Translations under genes and position numbers: made by a program | Source of the DNA: Candidatus Rokuibacteriota bacterium | Lineage (GTDB): Bacteria; Methylomirabilota; Methylomirabilia; Rokubacteriales; CSP1-6 | Direction of reading: 5' to 3' | DNA: 64,000 nucleotides | Assembly: GCA_003220685.1 (NCBI GenBank) | Contig: QHTE01000006.1 | Location: forward strand, 72,845-136,844 | Part shown: piece by piece, positions 15,390-23,806 of the stretch | How positions within the stretch are numbered: position 1 is the first letter of the stretch | Layout: every line of letters starts with the position of its first letter | The notes under the pieces: model-generated | Told to the model about the DNA's origin: nothing | What the model saw: only the letters and a program-made list of their open reading frames with translations | The model's database searches: none

Positions 15390-16448
15390 TCAGCGGGTGA
15401 TCTGAAGAACGACGCGGACCTGAGCGGGCAGCTCGGATGGTTCCTTGCTCGGCTGCCATCGACCGAGACGCGCGAGCTCTCGGACGAACTCCGCGTAAGC
15501 CTCGCGGGAGACCGTGAGCTCGACGATGTAGCCACCACCGGGTGCGTCGACGCGACGATTCTCGACGGCGCCGAGCCGCGCGCCGAGCTCGCTGACGCCG
15601 CGAACAGCGAGGTCGGGGTCGCTCGCGGCCAGCCGGCCCGACACCCCGGTCGGCGGCGCGAACGCCAGCCCGGTGACAGCCGGCGCCGACCGTTTGGCCT
15701 GATCGGGACGCGGGGTGGGCGTCGCCGGAGCTGGCTGGGCTCGCAGGTATTCGCCTCGCTCGCGCTCGGCGACCGAGGCCCGGGGTTCCTTCGTCTCCCC
15801 GCGCTCGAGCGTCTTCTGGGGCTCCGCATCGCGTGAGAGCGGCGCGGACTGCTGCGCCGCGGGCGCGGGCGGAGTGGCGACGGTCGGCTTGTCCTGCATC
15901 TCAGCCGGACCCTTCACCCCTTGATCTTTCACGGAGGACTGGACCTGATCCGGGGCTCGCGGTAGCTCGCGCGCGCGGTATTGCGCGCGTCGCGCGTCGG
16001 TCTCGCGCTCCGGCGCCGGCCCCGGCCCTGGCGCCGGCGGCGCGGTGCTTTCGGGCGCCCGACTCACCGCCGGGGCGACGGAGTCGAAGCGGGCCGCCTG
16101 CCGGAGCTCGGGCGCGCCGCGATACACCAGGGCCACCCCGACGGCCACCAGCACGATGGCGGCCGCCTCGATCGGCAGCTTCACCGGCCAGGGGAGGAAG
16201 AGGCCGCGGACCAAGCGGCGGTACCAGGGGACGGGGCGCGCCGCCTCGAGCGCCCGATCGACGAAGCCGGCCGGTGCCCGAACCGGACCGACCGCGCGCA
16301 CCAGCGCGACGGTGTCGCGGAAGCGCTGTAGCTCGCGCCGGCAGTCGGCGCACGTGGTCAGATGCGCGTCCAGGGCCGCGCGCTCGCCGGGCGCGAGCGC
16401 GTCATCCACCAGCGCCGAGAACTGTTCACGTGCATCGTGGCAGGTCAT
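15390..16448 (-). CDS. Zinc-finger anti-sigma factor with one membrane segment
   Basis: The 352-residue protein begins MTCHDAREQFSALVDDAL and has the anti-sigma zinc motif H-x3-C-x2-C (HLTTCADC, near 30-37). A hydrophobic segment near residues 88-105 (AAAIVLVAVGVALVY) should cross the inner membrane. A long Pro/Ala-rich and charged stretch follows, then a folded C-terminal end with YIVELTVSREAYAEFV that resembles the tail of DUF2275-type anti-sigma factors. It should hold the neighbouring sigma factor inactive until an envelope signal arrives. Its ATG overlaps the sigma stop (ATGA), ensuring matched synthesis. Confidence 0.82.
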   Translation of the reverse strand: MTCHDAREQFSALVDDALAPGERAALDAHLTTCADCRRELQRFRDTVALVRAVGPVRAPAGFVDRALEAARPVPWYRRLVRGLFLPWPVKLPIEAAAIVLVAVGVALVYRGAPELRQAARFDSVAPAVSRAPESTAPPAPGPGPAPERETDARRAQYRARELPRAPDQVQSSVKDQGVKGPAEMQDKPTVATPPAPAAQQSAPLSRDAEPQKTLERGETKEPRASVAERERGEYLRAQPAPATPTPRPDQAKRSAPAVTGLAFAPPTGVSGRLAASDPDLAVRGVSELGARLGAVENRRVDAPGGGYIVELTVSREAYAEFVRELARLGRWQPSKEPSELPAQVRVVLQITR

Positions 16449-17002
16449 GGCAAGAACCGTTCGAGCTTTTCTCGTAGATCCATTCGCGCCCGATGCAGAC
16501 GCGAGCGCACCGTGCCGAGCTCGAGCTCGAGCGCGGTTGCGATCTCGTCGTACGAGAGGCCTTCGAGGTCTCGGAGGACGACGACGATCCGGCGCTCCTC
16601 GCTGAGCTCGGCGATCGCGCGGTGCAGCGCCGTCTCCAGCTCGGCCCGTTCCATCTCCTCGGCCGGCCCGACCTCGCACGACACGAGCCGGGTCAACGTC
16701 TCCTCGCCCTGGCGCACGCTGCGCCGCTCGCCCGAGGTCAAGCGGTTCAGACACAGGCGCGAGGCGATCGCGTAGAGCCACGTCGACAGCTTCGCCTCGC
16801 CGCGGAACTCGCCGATGGCGCGGTGCACGCGCAGAAAGACTTCCTGGGCGAGCTCCTCGGCTTCGGCCCGGTTGCCGAGCATGCGCAGCGCGACGCCGAA
16901 GACACGGTGCTGGTGGGCGATCACCAGGTCCTCGAAAGCTCGAGGGTCGCCGCGCCGGAGCCGGTCCAGCAGGAGCGCATCATCGCCGGTCCGTCCTTCC
17001 AT
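16445..17002 (-). CDS. ECF-type RNA polymerase sigma factor
   Basis: The 185-residue protein has sigma region 2 (FEDLVIAHQHRVFGVALRML, AEELAQEVFLRVH, KLSTWLYAIASRLCLN) and region 4 (LRDLEGLSYDEIATALELELGTVRSRLHRAR). The start MEGRTGDDALLLDRLRRGD is chosen because the frame upstream is not conserved-looking and contains the promoter. A promoter of the RpoE type, matching that of the DUF4139 gene, sits directly upstream, so the factor probably drives its own gene. The GTCTAA box ends only 4 nt before the ATG, implying little or no leader. Confidence 0.92.
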   Translation of the reverse strand: MEGRTGDDALLLDRLRRGDPRAFEDLVIAHQHRVFGVALRMLGNRAEAEELAQEVFLRVHRAIGEFRGEAKLSTWLYAIASRLCLNRLTSGERRSVRQGEETLTRLVSCEVGPAEEMERAELETALHRAIAELSEERRIVVVLRDLEGLSYDEIATALELELGTVRSRLHRARMDLREKLERFLP

Positions 17003-17006
17003 CCAG

Positions 17007-17034
17007 TTAGACCATACCGCTCGCCTCGGGTTCC
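17007..17034 (-). promoter_or_regulatory. RpoE-like autoregulatory promoter of the ECF sigma gene
   Basis: On the minus strand: GGAACC (17034-17029), 16-base spacer, GTCTAA (17012-17007) followed by CT. Boxes and spacing equal those at 15341-15368. No gene is seen between 17003 and 17274 apart from this promoter and the DinB upstream region. Confidence 0.75.
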
Positions 17035-17274
17035 CTCGGGTCAAGTTTCTCCGAGCCCACGGGGCGCGTTGCGCATGCGCCCGGCCGGGCCCATACTGCG
17101 AGGACGTCACGGTCGCCGAGGGCCGACAGCTCGAGAGGGCCGTCATGCTCAAGCGACATCAAGGGAAGTCAGGGCTGGGTCAGCGTGGATCTCCCGCGAC
17201 CGGTCTCGGCGACCCGCCGGCAGACGCTCCGCCGCGAGCTGCGCGCGCCCTATCGAGAAAAAGTGGAGTGACGC

Positions 17275-17775
17275 ATGACCAGCGAGCTCGTCCGGACCCT
17301 CTATCGCTACAACGCCTGGGCGACCGCGCGAATCCTCGAGCGGGCGGCGCGGCTACGTCCTGACGAGCTGGCCGCGCCGAGCGGAGCCAGCTTCAGCTCG
17401 GTCCGCGAGACGCTCGTCCACATCATGGCGGCGCAATGGATCTGGCTCGCGCGATGGCAGGGCACCTCACCGACCTCGCTGCTGGACGGGGGATTTCCCG
17501 ACGTCGCGTCCCTGCGCGCGCGCTGGGACCAGATCGAGCGCGAGACGCAGCGCTTCGTGGCGGGCTTGACCGACGCCGACCTCGCCAAGGTCGTCGAGTA
17601 CCGCAATACCCGCGGCGAGCGCTGGGCGTATCCGCTCTGGCAACAGGTCGTCCACCAGGTGAACCATGCGACCCAGCATCGCGGCGAGGTCGCCGCGGCG
17701 CTGACCGAGCTCGGTCACTCGCCGGGCGACTTGGACCTCCTGATATTCATCGACGAGACCGAGCCGCGCCGGTAA
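17275..17775 (+). CDS. DinB/YfiT-like metal-binding four-helix protein
   Basis: The 166-residue protein begins with LYRYNAWATARILE, typical of the DinB superfamily. The metal-binding histidines are visible: H49 (TLVHIMAAQWIWL) and the pair H131 and H135 in VNHATQHRGEVA. Members include thiol transferases using bacillithiol or mycothiol, and many have no known substrate. No neighbour points to a partner. It starts at an ATG after a GTGACGC stretch with a weak ribosome site (AAAGTGGAGTG). Confidence 0.85.
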   Translation: MTSELVRTLYRYNAWATARILERAARLRPDELAAPSGASFSSVRETLVHIMAAQWIWLARWQGTSPTSLLDGGFPDVASLRARWDQIERETQRFVAGLTDADLAKVVEYRNTRGERWAYPLWQQVVHQVNHATQHRGEVAAALTELGHSPGDLDLLIFIDETEPRR

Positions 17776-17814
17776 CTGTCCCGGAGGAGCGGGCCTGCTG
17801 CCTCTCGGGGGCGA

Positions 17815-18625
17815 TCAGCGAGCGATGCCGACTTCGCGGAGGTAGCGGAGCACGCCCGGATGGATCAGATCCCGGTGAGGCGCCGCGCCGAGCGTGTTGG
17901 CCGCGGTCGTCTCCTCGGCCTGCGGCAGGCGGCGCGCGATGGCGGCTTCGCCCCGGTGCAGCGCTCGCGCCAGCCGGAACGCGGCGTCGTCGGGAAGGTC
18001 CGGCCGCGCGAGGATGAAGCTCCACGAGCCCACCGAGGGAAGCGCGGCGGCCAGGCCTGGCTCCGCGCCGGCAGGGATCGTCATGGGCTTGAGGAAGTGT
18101 GTCGGGCGAGAATCCGAGCGATCTCGTCGCCGGTGGGCGCGATGAATCGGGCGCCCGCCGATCCCTTGGCCACCGCCCCGAAGCCGGGCCAGCCCTGGCC
18201 TCCGCCCCAGAGCGCCGCGGCGCGGCCGTCGAGCACCATCGCCGGCCCATCCCCTGCGCGGTCGAGGTAGACGGCCTGGAAGTCGCGCTCCTGGTCGAGA
18301 CCGAGCCCGTCGAGCACGTACTTGGCCAGGATCACGAGTCCGGAGCCGCGGGCGCCGAAGACCACCGGCCTGGCTCTCAGATCGTCGATCCGGCGGTGCG
18401 GAGTGTCGGCGCGAACCACGAACATCCCGGGCGTCGAGTACATGGCGGCGACGATCCGGAGATTGGACGGCGCTCGGCCGATCCCGTTGAACGCTTCGTG
18501 CGCGACCTCGCCCTGGACGAGCGCGATGTCGAGCCGGCCGGCTTCGAGCAGCGGCACGTTCTCGGTGCTGACGCAAGAGACGTCGAGCCACGGGGTCGCC
18601 GCAGGCCATCGGGGCTTCCCCGGCG
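17815..18625 (-). pseudogene. Remnant of a TRAP transporter substrate-binding protein, TAXI family
   Basis: The minus strand encodes recognisable TAXI-family sequence: STENVPLLEAGRLDIALVQGE, then DDLRARPVVFGARGSGLVILA, then in another frame MTIPAGAEPGLAAALPSVGSW and a normal C-terminus ending EVGIAR. A one-base shift separates the two parts near 18090-18110, where ILARHT runs into HFLKPM of the other frame. The signal peptide and about the first 50 residues are missing before residue-like position VSCVSTENV (about 18590), where unrelated sequence and lolA's upstream region begin. Loss of the N-terminus plus a frameshift indicates decay; no TRAP membrane components are nearby. Confidence 0.8.
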
Positions 18626-18692
18626 AGCATGGCGGCCCATTATCGCTCAATGGGTCGCGGGCGTGGTCCGGACACTGGTGTAGAGTGAGAGC

Positions 18693-19352
18693 ATGATCAG
18701 AGCAGTCGCCGCGCTGACGCTCGTTCTCCTGACGATGGCGGGGTCGGTGACGGTCTTCGCGCAGTCGCTCGACGAGGTCGTCCGCGAGATCGAGACCGTG
18801 TACAGCCGTATGACGGACCTGCGCGCCGACTTCACCCAGACCGCGTTCAACAAGAGCCTCAACCAGACGATTCCCGCGCGCGGCACCGTGTATCTGAAGA
18901 AGGGCGGCAAGCTCCGCTGGGAGTACACCGAGCCGACGCCGCAAGAGATCGTGTCCGACGGCAAGAAGCTCTGGGTCTACACGCCGACCCTGAACCAGGC
19001 CAACGTCGCCGACGCGCCCGAGGCGCTGGCCGGCCCCGCCGGCAGCTTCCTGGCCGGGCTCGGCCGGCTGCGGACCGAGTTCCAGGTGCGCTTCCTGAAC
19101 CCGGCCCAGCCCAAGGACGCCGAGGGCAACTGGGCCCTCGACCTGACTCCCAAGCAGCCGCTGCCGACGCTGACCCGGCTGATCCTGTCGGTCGACCCGA
19201 AGAGCTGGGAGATCCGGAAGGCCGTGGTGCTCGATCAGTTCGAGAACACGGTGACGATGCGCTTCACGAAGATGGCGGTGAACAGCGGGCTGCCGGAGCG
19301 CACCTTCACGTTCGTCGCGCCCAAGGGCGTCGTGATCGTCCCGCTCAAGTAA
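18693..19352 (+). CDS. lolA: Outer membrane lipoprotein carrier protein LolA
   Basis: LolA ferries lipoproteins across the periplasm to the outer membrane. The 219-residue protein has a signal peptide ending VFAQ and then the LolA pattern: MTDLRADFTQTAFNKSL, GTVYLKKGGKLRWEYTEP, QEIVSDGKKLWVYTP, a variable middle and MRFTKMAVNSGLPERTFTF. Its presence supports an outer membrane. A TAGAGT hexamer (18681-18686) lies 6 nt before the ATG, suggesting a very short leader. yajQ follows after 11 nt. Confidence 0.92.
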   Translation: MIRAVAALTLVLLTMAGSVTVFAQSLDEVVREIETVYSRMTDLRADFTQTAFNKSLNQTIPARGTVYLKKGGKLRWEYTEPTPQEIVSDGKKLWVYTPTLNQANVADAPEALAGPAGSFLAGLGRLRTEFQVRFLNPAQPKDAEGNWALDLTPKQPLPTLTRLILSVDPKSWEIRKAVVLDQFENTVTMRFTKMAVNSGLPERTFTFVAPKGVVIVPLK

Positions 19353-19363
19353 GCGGAGGGGCC

Positions 19364-19861
19364 ATGGCCGCCGAGAACTCGTTCGACATCGCGTGCAAGA
19401 TCGACATGCAGGAGGTGACGAACGCGCTCGACCAGGCGCGGCGAGAGATCGGCACCCGCTACGACCTCAAGGGCGCCAAGTGCGACGTGACGCTCGAGGA
19501 GTCCGACATCACCGCGACGGCGCCCGACGACATGAAGCTCAAGGCGGTCGTCGACATCCTGCAATCGCGCCTGCACAAGCGCGGCGTGCCGCTGAAGGCA
19601 CTCACGTACGGCGAGGTCGAGCAGGCCTCGGGCGGCACGCTCCGCCAGAAGATCGCGCTCCAGCAGGGCATCCCGATCGAGCGCGCCAGGGAGATCGTGC
19701 GCCTCATCAAGGACTCCAAGATCCGCGTGCAGGCCTCGATCCAGGAGGACCAGGTGCGCGTGGCCGGCAAGAACCGCGACGACCTCCAGAAGATCATCGC
19801 GCTGCTGAAAGAAAAGGACCTCGGCATCGCGCTGCAGTTCACAAACTACCGAAGCACGTAG
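19364..19861 (+). CDS. yajQ: YajQ family nucleotide-binding protein
   Basis: The 165-residue protein matches the YajQ family over its whole length: ENSFDIACKIDMQEVTNALD, then REIGTRYDLKGAKCDVTLEE, KLKAVVDILQSRLHKRGVPL and the repeat-like second half ending IALQFTNYRS. Some homologues bind cyclic di-GMP and act with a transcription factor; the role elsewhere is unclear. AGCGGAGGGGCC before the ATG is a good ribosome site. Probably co-transcribed with lolA. Confidence 0.93.
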   Translation: MAAENSFDIACKIDMQEVTNALDQARREIGTRYDLKGAKCDVTLEESDITATAPDDMKLKAVVDILQSRLHKRGVPLKALTYGEVEQASGGTLRQKIALQQGIPIERAREIVRLIKDSKIRVQASIQEDQVRVAGKNRDDLQKIIALLKEKDLGIALQFTNYRST

Positions 19862-19883
19862 CGCGGGTATACTGGCTCCGGTC

Positions 19884-21200
19884 ATGAAGGTCCACCTGAC
19901 GACCCTCGGCTGTCCGAAGAACCAGGTCGACTCCGAGCTGATGCTCGGCATGCTGACCGAGGCCGGATTTCCCCTGGCCGAGCGTCCCGAAGACGCCGAG
20001 TGCCTCGTGGTCAACACGTGCGCCTTCATCGACCGCGCGCGCGAGGAATCGATCGACACGATCCTGGAGCTCGCGAAGCTGAAGCGGCGAGGCTCCTGCC
20101 GGGCACTCATCGTCACCGGCTGCCTCACGCAGCGCTACGGCGGCGACATCCTCAAGGAGATGCCCGAGGTCGACGGCATCCTCGGCACCTCGAGCCTCTC
20201 GCGCATCGTCGAGCTGGTGCGGCAGGCGGCCGGCCGTCAGGACTGGGCGAGCTCGGCGCCGCCGGGCTACCTCTACGACGCCACCACCCCGCGCCTGCTG
20301 ACCGGCCGCGTGCCCTACGCGTACGTGAAGATCGCGGAAGGGTGCGACATGGGCTGCACCTTCTGCGCGATCCCGCAGTTCCGCGGCCGCCACCGGAGCC
20401 GGCCGCTCGCCGACATCGTGAAAGAGGTCGAGGGGCTCGCGGCGCGCGGGATCCAGGAAGCGATCCTCGTCTCGCAGGACACGCTCGCCTACGGCCGCGA
20501 CATCGCGGGCAACGGCGACATCGCCGACCTGCTCTTGGCCCTGGGCGAGACGCGGATGCCGTGGATCCGCCCGATGTACCTGCATCCCGCGCACGTCAAC
20601 GACCGGCTGATCGAGCGGTGGGCGCGCGCGCGCGTCGTGCCCTATCTGGACATGCCGGTCCAGCACGGCGACGACGGCGTGCTGCGCGCCATGCGCCGCG
20701 CCGTGACCGCGCGGCGGATGCGAGAGATCGTCCGCGCGTTCCGCGAGGCGATTCCCGGGCTCACGGTGCGCACGACGGTCCTCGTCGGCTTCCCGGGCGA
20801 GACCGAGACGGCGTTCCAGAACCTCCTCGAGTTCCTGGAGGACGCGCGCTTCGACCGGCTCGGCGTCTTCACCTATTCGCCCGAAGAAGGCACGCCGTCC
20901 CCCGCCTATCCCGACCAGGTCGCCCCCGAGGTCGCCGCCGAGCGCGCCGCGATCGTGCAGGAGCATCAGGATCGCCGCGCGTGGGAGCAGAGCGCCGCCC
21001 TCGAGGGCACGGTGACGGATGTCCTGATCGACGGCCCGAGCGAGGACCCCGCGTTCGCGTGGGAGGGCCGCACGGCCGGGCAAGCACCCGAGATCGACGG
21101 CGTCGTCTATCTGCGCGATCGCGGCCTGACGCCGGGACGATTCGCGCGTATCCGCATCGTCGAGGTCGAGGGATACGAGCTGGTCGGCGAGCGCGCCTAG
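19884..21200 (+). CDS. rimO: Ribosomal protein S12 methylthiotransferase RimO
   Basis: RimO is a radical-SAM enzyme with two Fe-S clusters that thiomethylates an aspartate of ribosomal protein S12. The N-terminal UPF0004 domain has its three cysteines (GCPKNQVDSE, VVNTCAF, TGCLTQRY). The radical-SAM domain has CDMGCTFCAIPQFRGRHRSR, followed by VSQDTLAYG and YLHPAHV, and a C-terminal TRAM domain closes the 438 residues. A TATACT hexamer (19868-19873) lies 10 nt upstream of the ATG. pgpA follows immediately. Confidence 0.95.
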   Translation: MKVHLTTLGCPKNQVDSELMLGMLTEAGFPLAERPEDAECLVVNTCAFIDRAREESIDTILELAKLKRRGSCRALIVTGCLTQRYGGDILKEMPEVDGILGTSSLSRIVELVRQAAGRQDWASSAPPGYLYDATTPRLLTGRVPYAYVKIAEGCDMGCTFCAIPQFRGRHRSRPLADIVKEVEGLAARGIQEAILVSQDTLAYGRDIAGNGDIADLLLALGETRMPWIRPMYLHPAHVNDRLIERWARARVVPYLDMPVQHGDDGVLRAMRRAVTARRMREIVRAFREAIPGLTVRTTVLVGFPGETETAFQNLLEFLEDARFDRLGVFTYSPEEGTPSPAYPDQVAPEVAAERAAIVQEHQDRRAWEQSAALEGTVTDVLIDGPSEDPAFAWEGRTAGQAPEIDGVVYLRDRGLTPGRFARIRIVEVEGYELVGERA

Positions 21201-21207
21201 TCTCGCC

Positions 21208-21666
21208 ACGGCGCTCGACCGCGTAGCGCTCGTTCTCGCGACCGGCTTCGGCGCCGGCTACTCGCCCCTCGCGCCGGGCACCGTCGGGAGCGCCCTCACC
21301 GTCCTCGTCCTCGGCGTCGTGCCGTTCTCGCGCTCCGGCCTCGTCGTCTTTCTCGTCGCCGTCACGCTGGCCGGAACCTGGGCGGCGCATCGCGCCGAGC
21401 GCGCCATAGGCGCCAAGGACCCGGGCGTGATCGTCATCGACGAGGTGGCCGGCATGACGCTCACCGTCGCGCCGTTCGCGCTGACCCCGGCGGTGCTGGC
21501 GGTCGGCTTCGTCCTGTTCAGGATTTTCGACGTGACCAAGCCGTTTCCGGCGCGCGCCAGCCAGCGCCTCACCGGCGGCATCGGCGTGATGGTGGATGAT
21601 CTGATCGCGGGGCTGTACGCTCTCCTCGCGATCGTCATCGGCCGAGCCGTGTTCGCCTGGCCATGA
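21208..21666 (+). CDS. pgpA: Phosphatidylglycerophosphatase A, start codon unclear
   Basis: PgpA removes phosphate from phosphatidylglycerophosphate in membrane lipid synthesis. The frame reads LATGFGAGYSPLAPGTVGS, the diagnostic N-terminal motif, then the catalytic DPGVIVIDEVAGM, and FRIFDVTKPFPA, with hydrophobic helices to the end. Between the in-frame stop at 21127 and the GTG at 21319 there is no ATG, GTG or TTG, and starting at 21319 would remove the PGTVGS motif. I place the start at ACG 21208 only because it matches the usual family length (about 152 residues). A base error is an alternative. The stop overlaps cinA (ATGA). Confidence 0.8.
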   Translation, partial: TALDRVALVLATGFGAGYSPLAPGTVGSALTVLVLGVVPFSRSGLVVFLVAVTLAGTWAAHRAERAIGAKDPGVIVIDEVAGMTLTVAPFALTPAVLAVGFVLFRIFDVTKPFPARASQRLTGGIGVMVDDLIAGLYALLAIVIGRAVFAWP

Positions 21667-22886
21667 CGGCGAGCGCGCACATCGTCACCGTCGGGGCGAT
21701 GCCCTCGCCCGCCACCGACGGCACGGCGGTCGCTGCGGCGCTCGGCGCCGCCGGGGTCGCGGTCGTGAGTCGCGTTTTCGTCGAGGACGACGAGGGCGCG
21801 CTCGAGCGGGTGCTCGGCGCCGACGAAGTGTTGACGGTGGTCCTGGCCGGCGGTGGCGGCTCGGCCGGCGACATCGTCCGCCGCGTGCTCGCGCGCGTGA
21901 CGGGCGCGCGGCTCGTCCTCAACGAGCGGCTGCTGACCACGTTGCAGGAGCGCTATCGCCGGCTGGACCGCCCGCTGCCGCGACGGGCCGAGCGGCTGGC
22001 CCTCCTTCCGCAGGGCGCGACGGTCTGGGTCACGGCCGACGCCGACGCCGGGTGGGCGATGGAGAACGGCCAGCGCGCCTTCGCGGTGCTCACGCGCGAC
22101 GCTGCCTTGCAATCGATGCTCGCGCGGCACCTCACGCCGTTCGCCCGCGAGTGGGCGGGCGCGCGCGGGGCCGCGATGATCCGCACGCTTCGCACAGCGG
22201 GCCTCGCCGCGGCCGACGTCGAAGAGCGTCTCGTCGACTGGCTTGGTCGCGACGGCGAGGTGACCGTCTCGACCATCTCCGCCGACGGCGAGGTGTGGGT
22301 GAGGCTGCGCGCGCGAGCCTCGACGCCGGCCGAAGCCGTCAAGAGCCTCGCGAAGGCCGAGGCCGGGATCGGCGCGCTCCTGGGCGACGATTGCTACGGT
22401 CGCGATGGCGAGACGCTCGAGGCGGTCGTGGGCCGGATGCTGCTCGAGCGGCGATTGACGGTGGCGGTGGCCGAGGCGTGCACGGGCGGCCTTCTGGGCC
22501 ACCGCCTGACTAGCGTCCCCGGCGCGTCGGCGTACTTCGAGCGCGGCGTCCTCGCGTACTCGAACCGCGCGAAGGCGGAGCTGCTCGGAGTGCCCGAGTC
22601 GATCCTGAGCGCCCACGGCGCGGTGAGCGGGCCGTGCTCGGAAGCGATGGCGCGCGGCGTCGCGACGCTCGCCGGCGCATCCTGCGCGCTCGCCGTCACG
22701 GGAATCGCCGGACCCGACGGCGGCACCCCGCCCAAGCCGGTCGGCACCGTCTTCGTCGGTGTGGTAGTCCAAGGACAGGCGCTGGCGCGCCGATTCTCCT
22801 TCTCGGGCGACCGGGCCGCGGTGACGTGGCAGTCGACCCAGGCGGCGCTCGACATGCTGCGCCGCGCGCTGAGGGAGCAGACGTGA
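21663..22886 (+). CDS. cinA: CinA family protein with a degenerate N-terminal domain
   Basis: The C-terminal part (about 255-400) is a normal CinA/PncC nicotinamide-nucleotide amidase domain: VAVAEACTGGLLGHRLTSVPG, SNRAKAELLGV, AVTGIAGPDGGTPPKPVGTVF. The N-terminal half aligns in position with the MoCF-like CinA domain but lacks its GDELL and GGLGPTxDD motifs; for example VLAGGGGSAGDIVRRVLA stands where GGLGPT is expected. This half has therefore probably lost its pyrophosphatase function. It overlaps pgpA (ATGA) and the next gene (GTGA). Pyridine nucleotide salvage is the likely role of the intact domain. Confidence 0.87.
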   Translation: MTASAHIVTVGAMPSPATDGTAVAAALGAAGVAVVSRVFVEDDEGALERVLGADEVLTVVLAGGGGSAGDIVRRVLARVTGARLVLNERLLTTLQERYRRLDRPLPRRAERLALLPQGATVWVTADADAGWAMENGQRAFAVLTRDAALQSMLARHLTPFAREWAGARGAAMIRTLRTAGLAAADVEERLVDWLGRDGEVTVSTISADGEVWVRLRARASTPAEAVKSLAKAEAGIGALLGDDCYGRDGETLEAVVGRMLLERRLTVAVAEACTGGLLGHRLTSVPGASAYFERGVLAYSNRAKAELLGVPESILSAHGAVSGPCSEAMARGVATLAGASCALAVTGIAGPDGGTPPKPVGTVFVGVVVQGQALARRFSFSGDRAAVTWQSTQAALDMLRRALREQT

Positions 22887-23806
22887 AGGCGTGGATCGGG
22901 CCGGCGGCTCTGGCGCTCGCGGCGTGCGCGACCGTATCGCCGGTCGATCGGGGCGTCGCCTTGGTGCACCAGGGCGACTATGCCGGGGCGAAGGCCGCCT
23001 TCGACGAGGCGATCCACGCCTCGCCGGTGTCCGCCGCAGCGTACGCCAACCGCGGCGCCGTTCGTGCGCGTCTCGGCGATCTGGACGGCGCGATCGCGGA
23101 CTACACGATGGCCCTCTCGCTCGGGCCGCCCGACGCGGACGTCCTCTACAATAGCGGCGTCGCGATGATCGCGAAGAAGGATTATCAGGGAGCGATCGCC
23201 GACCTCACCCGGTCGCTGTCCGTGAATCCCCATCATGCGAAGGCGCTCTTCGCCCGGGGGACCGCGCGCTCCCTCGCCGGCGATCTCGACCACGCCCGCG
23301 CCGACTGGCTCCGGGCGATCGAGCTCGAGCCGGACCCGGGAGAACGGGCGCTGATGCTCGCCGCGTTGAACGGGCCCAATGCCGAGAGCGCCGTGTCGGT
23401 GGCAGAGCCGCATGCGAGAGTGGCCGTGGAGGTGACGCCCACACCACCGCCCGCGGCGCCGTCCACAGACGCATCGACTGCGCCTGAGTCGCCAGACATT
23501 GTTGCCGCGCCGTCGCCCGATGCTGTTCCGAGCACCACCGCGCCCAACCCAGTCGCCTCTCCGCCGTCCGAGGGCGCGCCGTCGGTCCCTCCATCGCCAG
23601 AGGTCGCATCCATCCCGGCTCCTCCAGCGGCGGAGCCCCCGCCGCTCGATGCGCGAGCGCTGGCGGCCCGCGGTCTCCAGAAGGAGCTCGATGGAGACAA
23701 CCAGGGGGCCCTCGCGGATCTTCGTGCCGCGCTCGTGGTCGAGTCGGACCCCGAGCGGCAGCAGGGCATCCGAAACCTGCTGCGGCTCCTGGACACGCGC
23801 CGATAG
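22883..23806 (+). CDS. TPR-containing lipoprotein
   Basis: The 307-residue protein starts with GTG (VKAWIGPAALALAAC) and has a lipoprotein signal with LAAC as lipobox. Three tetratricopeptide repeats follow (GVALVHQGDYAGAKAAFDEA, RGAVRARLGDLDGAIADYTM, GVAMIAKKDYQGAIADLTRS) plus a partial fourth. A long Pro/Ser/Ala-rich linker (about 175-265) leads to one more helical pair. It probably acts as an envelope scaffold; no partner is identifiable. It overlaps cinA (GTGA). Confidence 0.78.
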   Translation: MKAWIGPAALALAACATVSPVDRGVALVHQGDYAGAKAAFDEAIHASPVSAAAYANRGAVRARLGDLDGAIADYTMALSLGPPDADVLYNSGVAMIAKKDYQGAIADLTRSLSVNPHHAKALFARGTARSLAGDLDHARADWLRAIELEPDPGERALMLAALNGPNAESAVSVAEPHARVAVEVTPTPPPAAPSTDASTAPESPDIVAAPSPDAVPSTTAPNPVASPPSEGAPSVPPSPEVASIPAPPAAEPPPLDARALAARGLQKELDGDNQGALADLRAALVVESDPERQQGIRNLLRLLDTRR

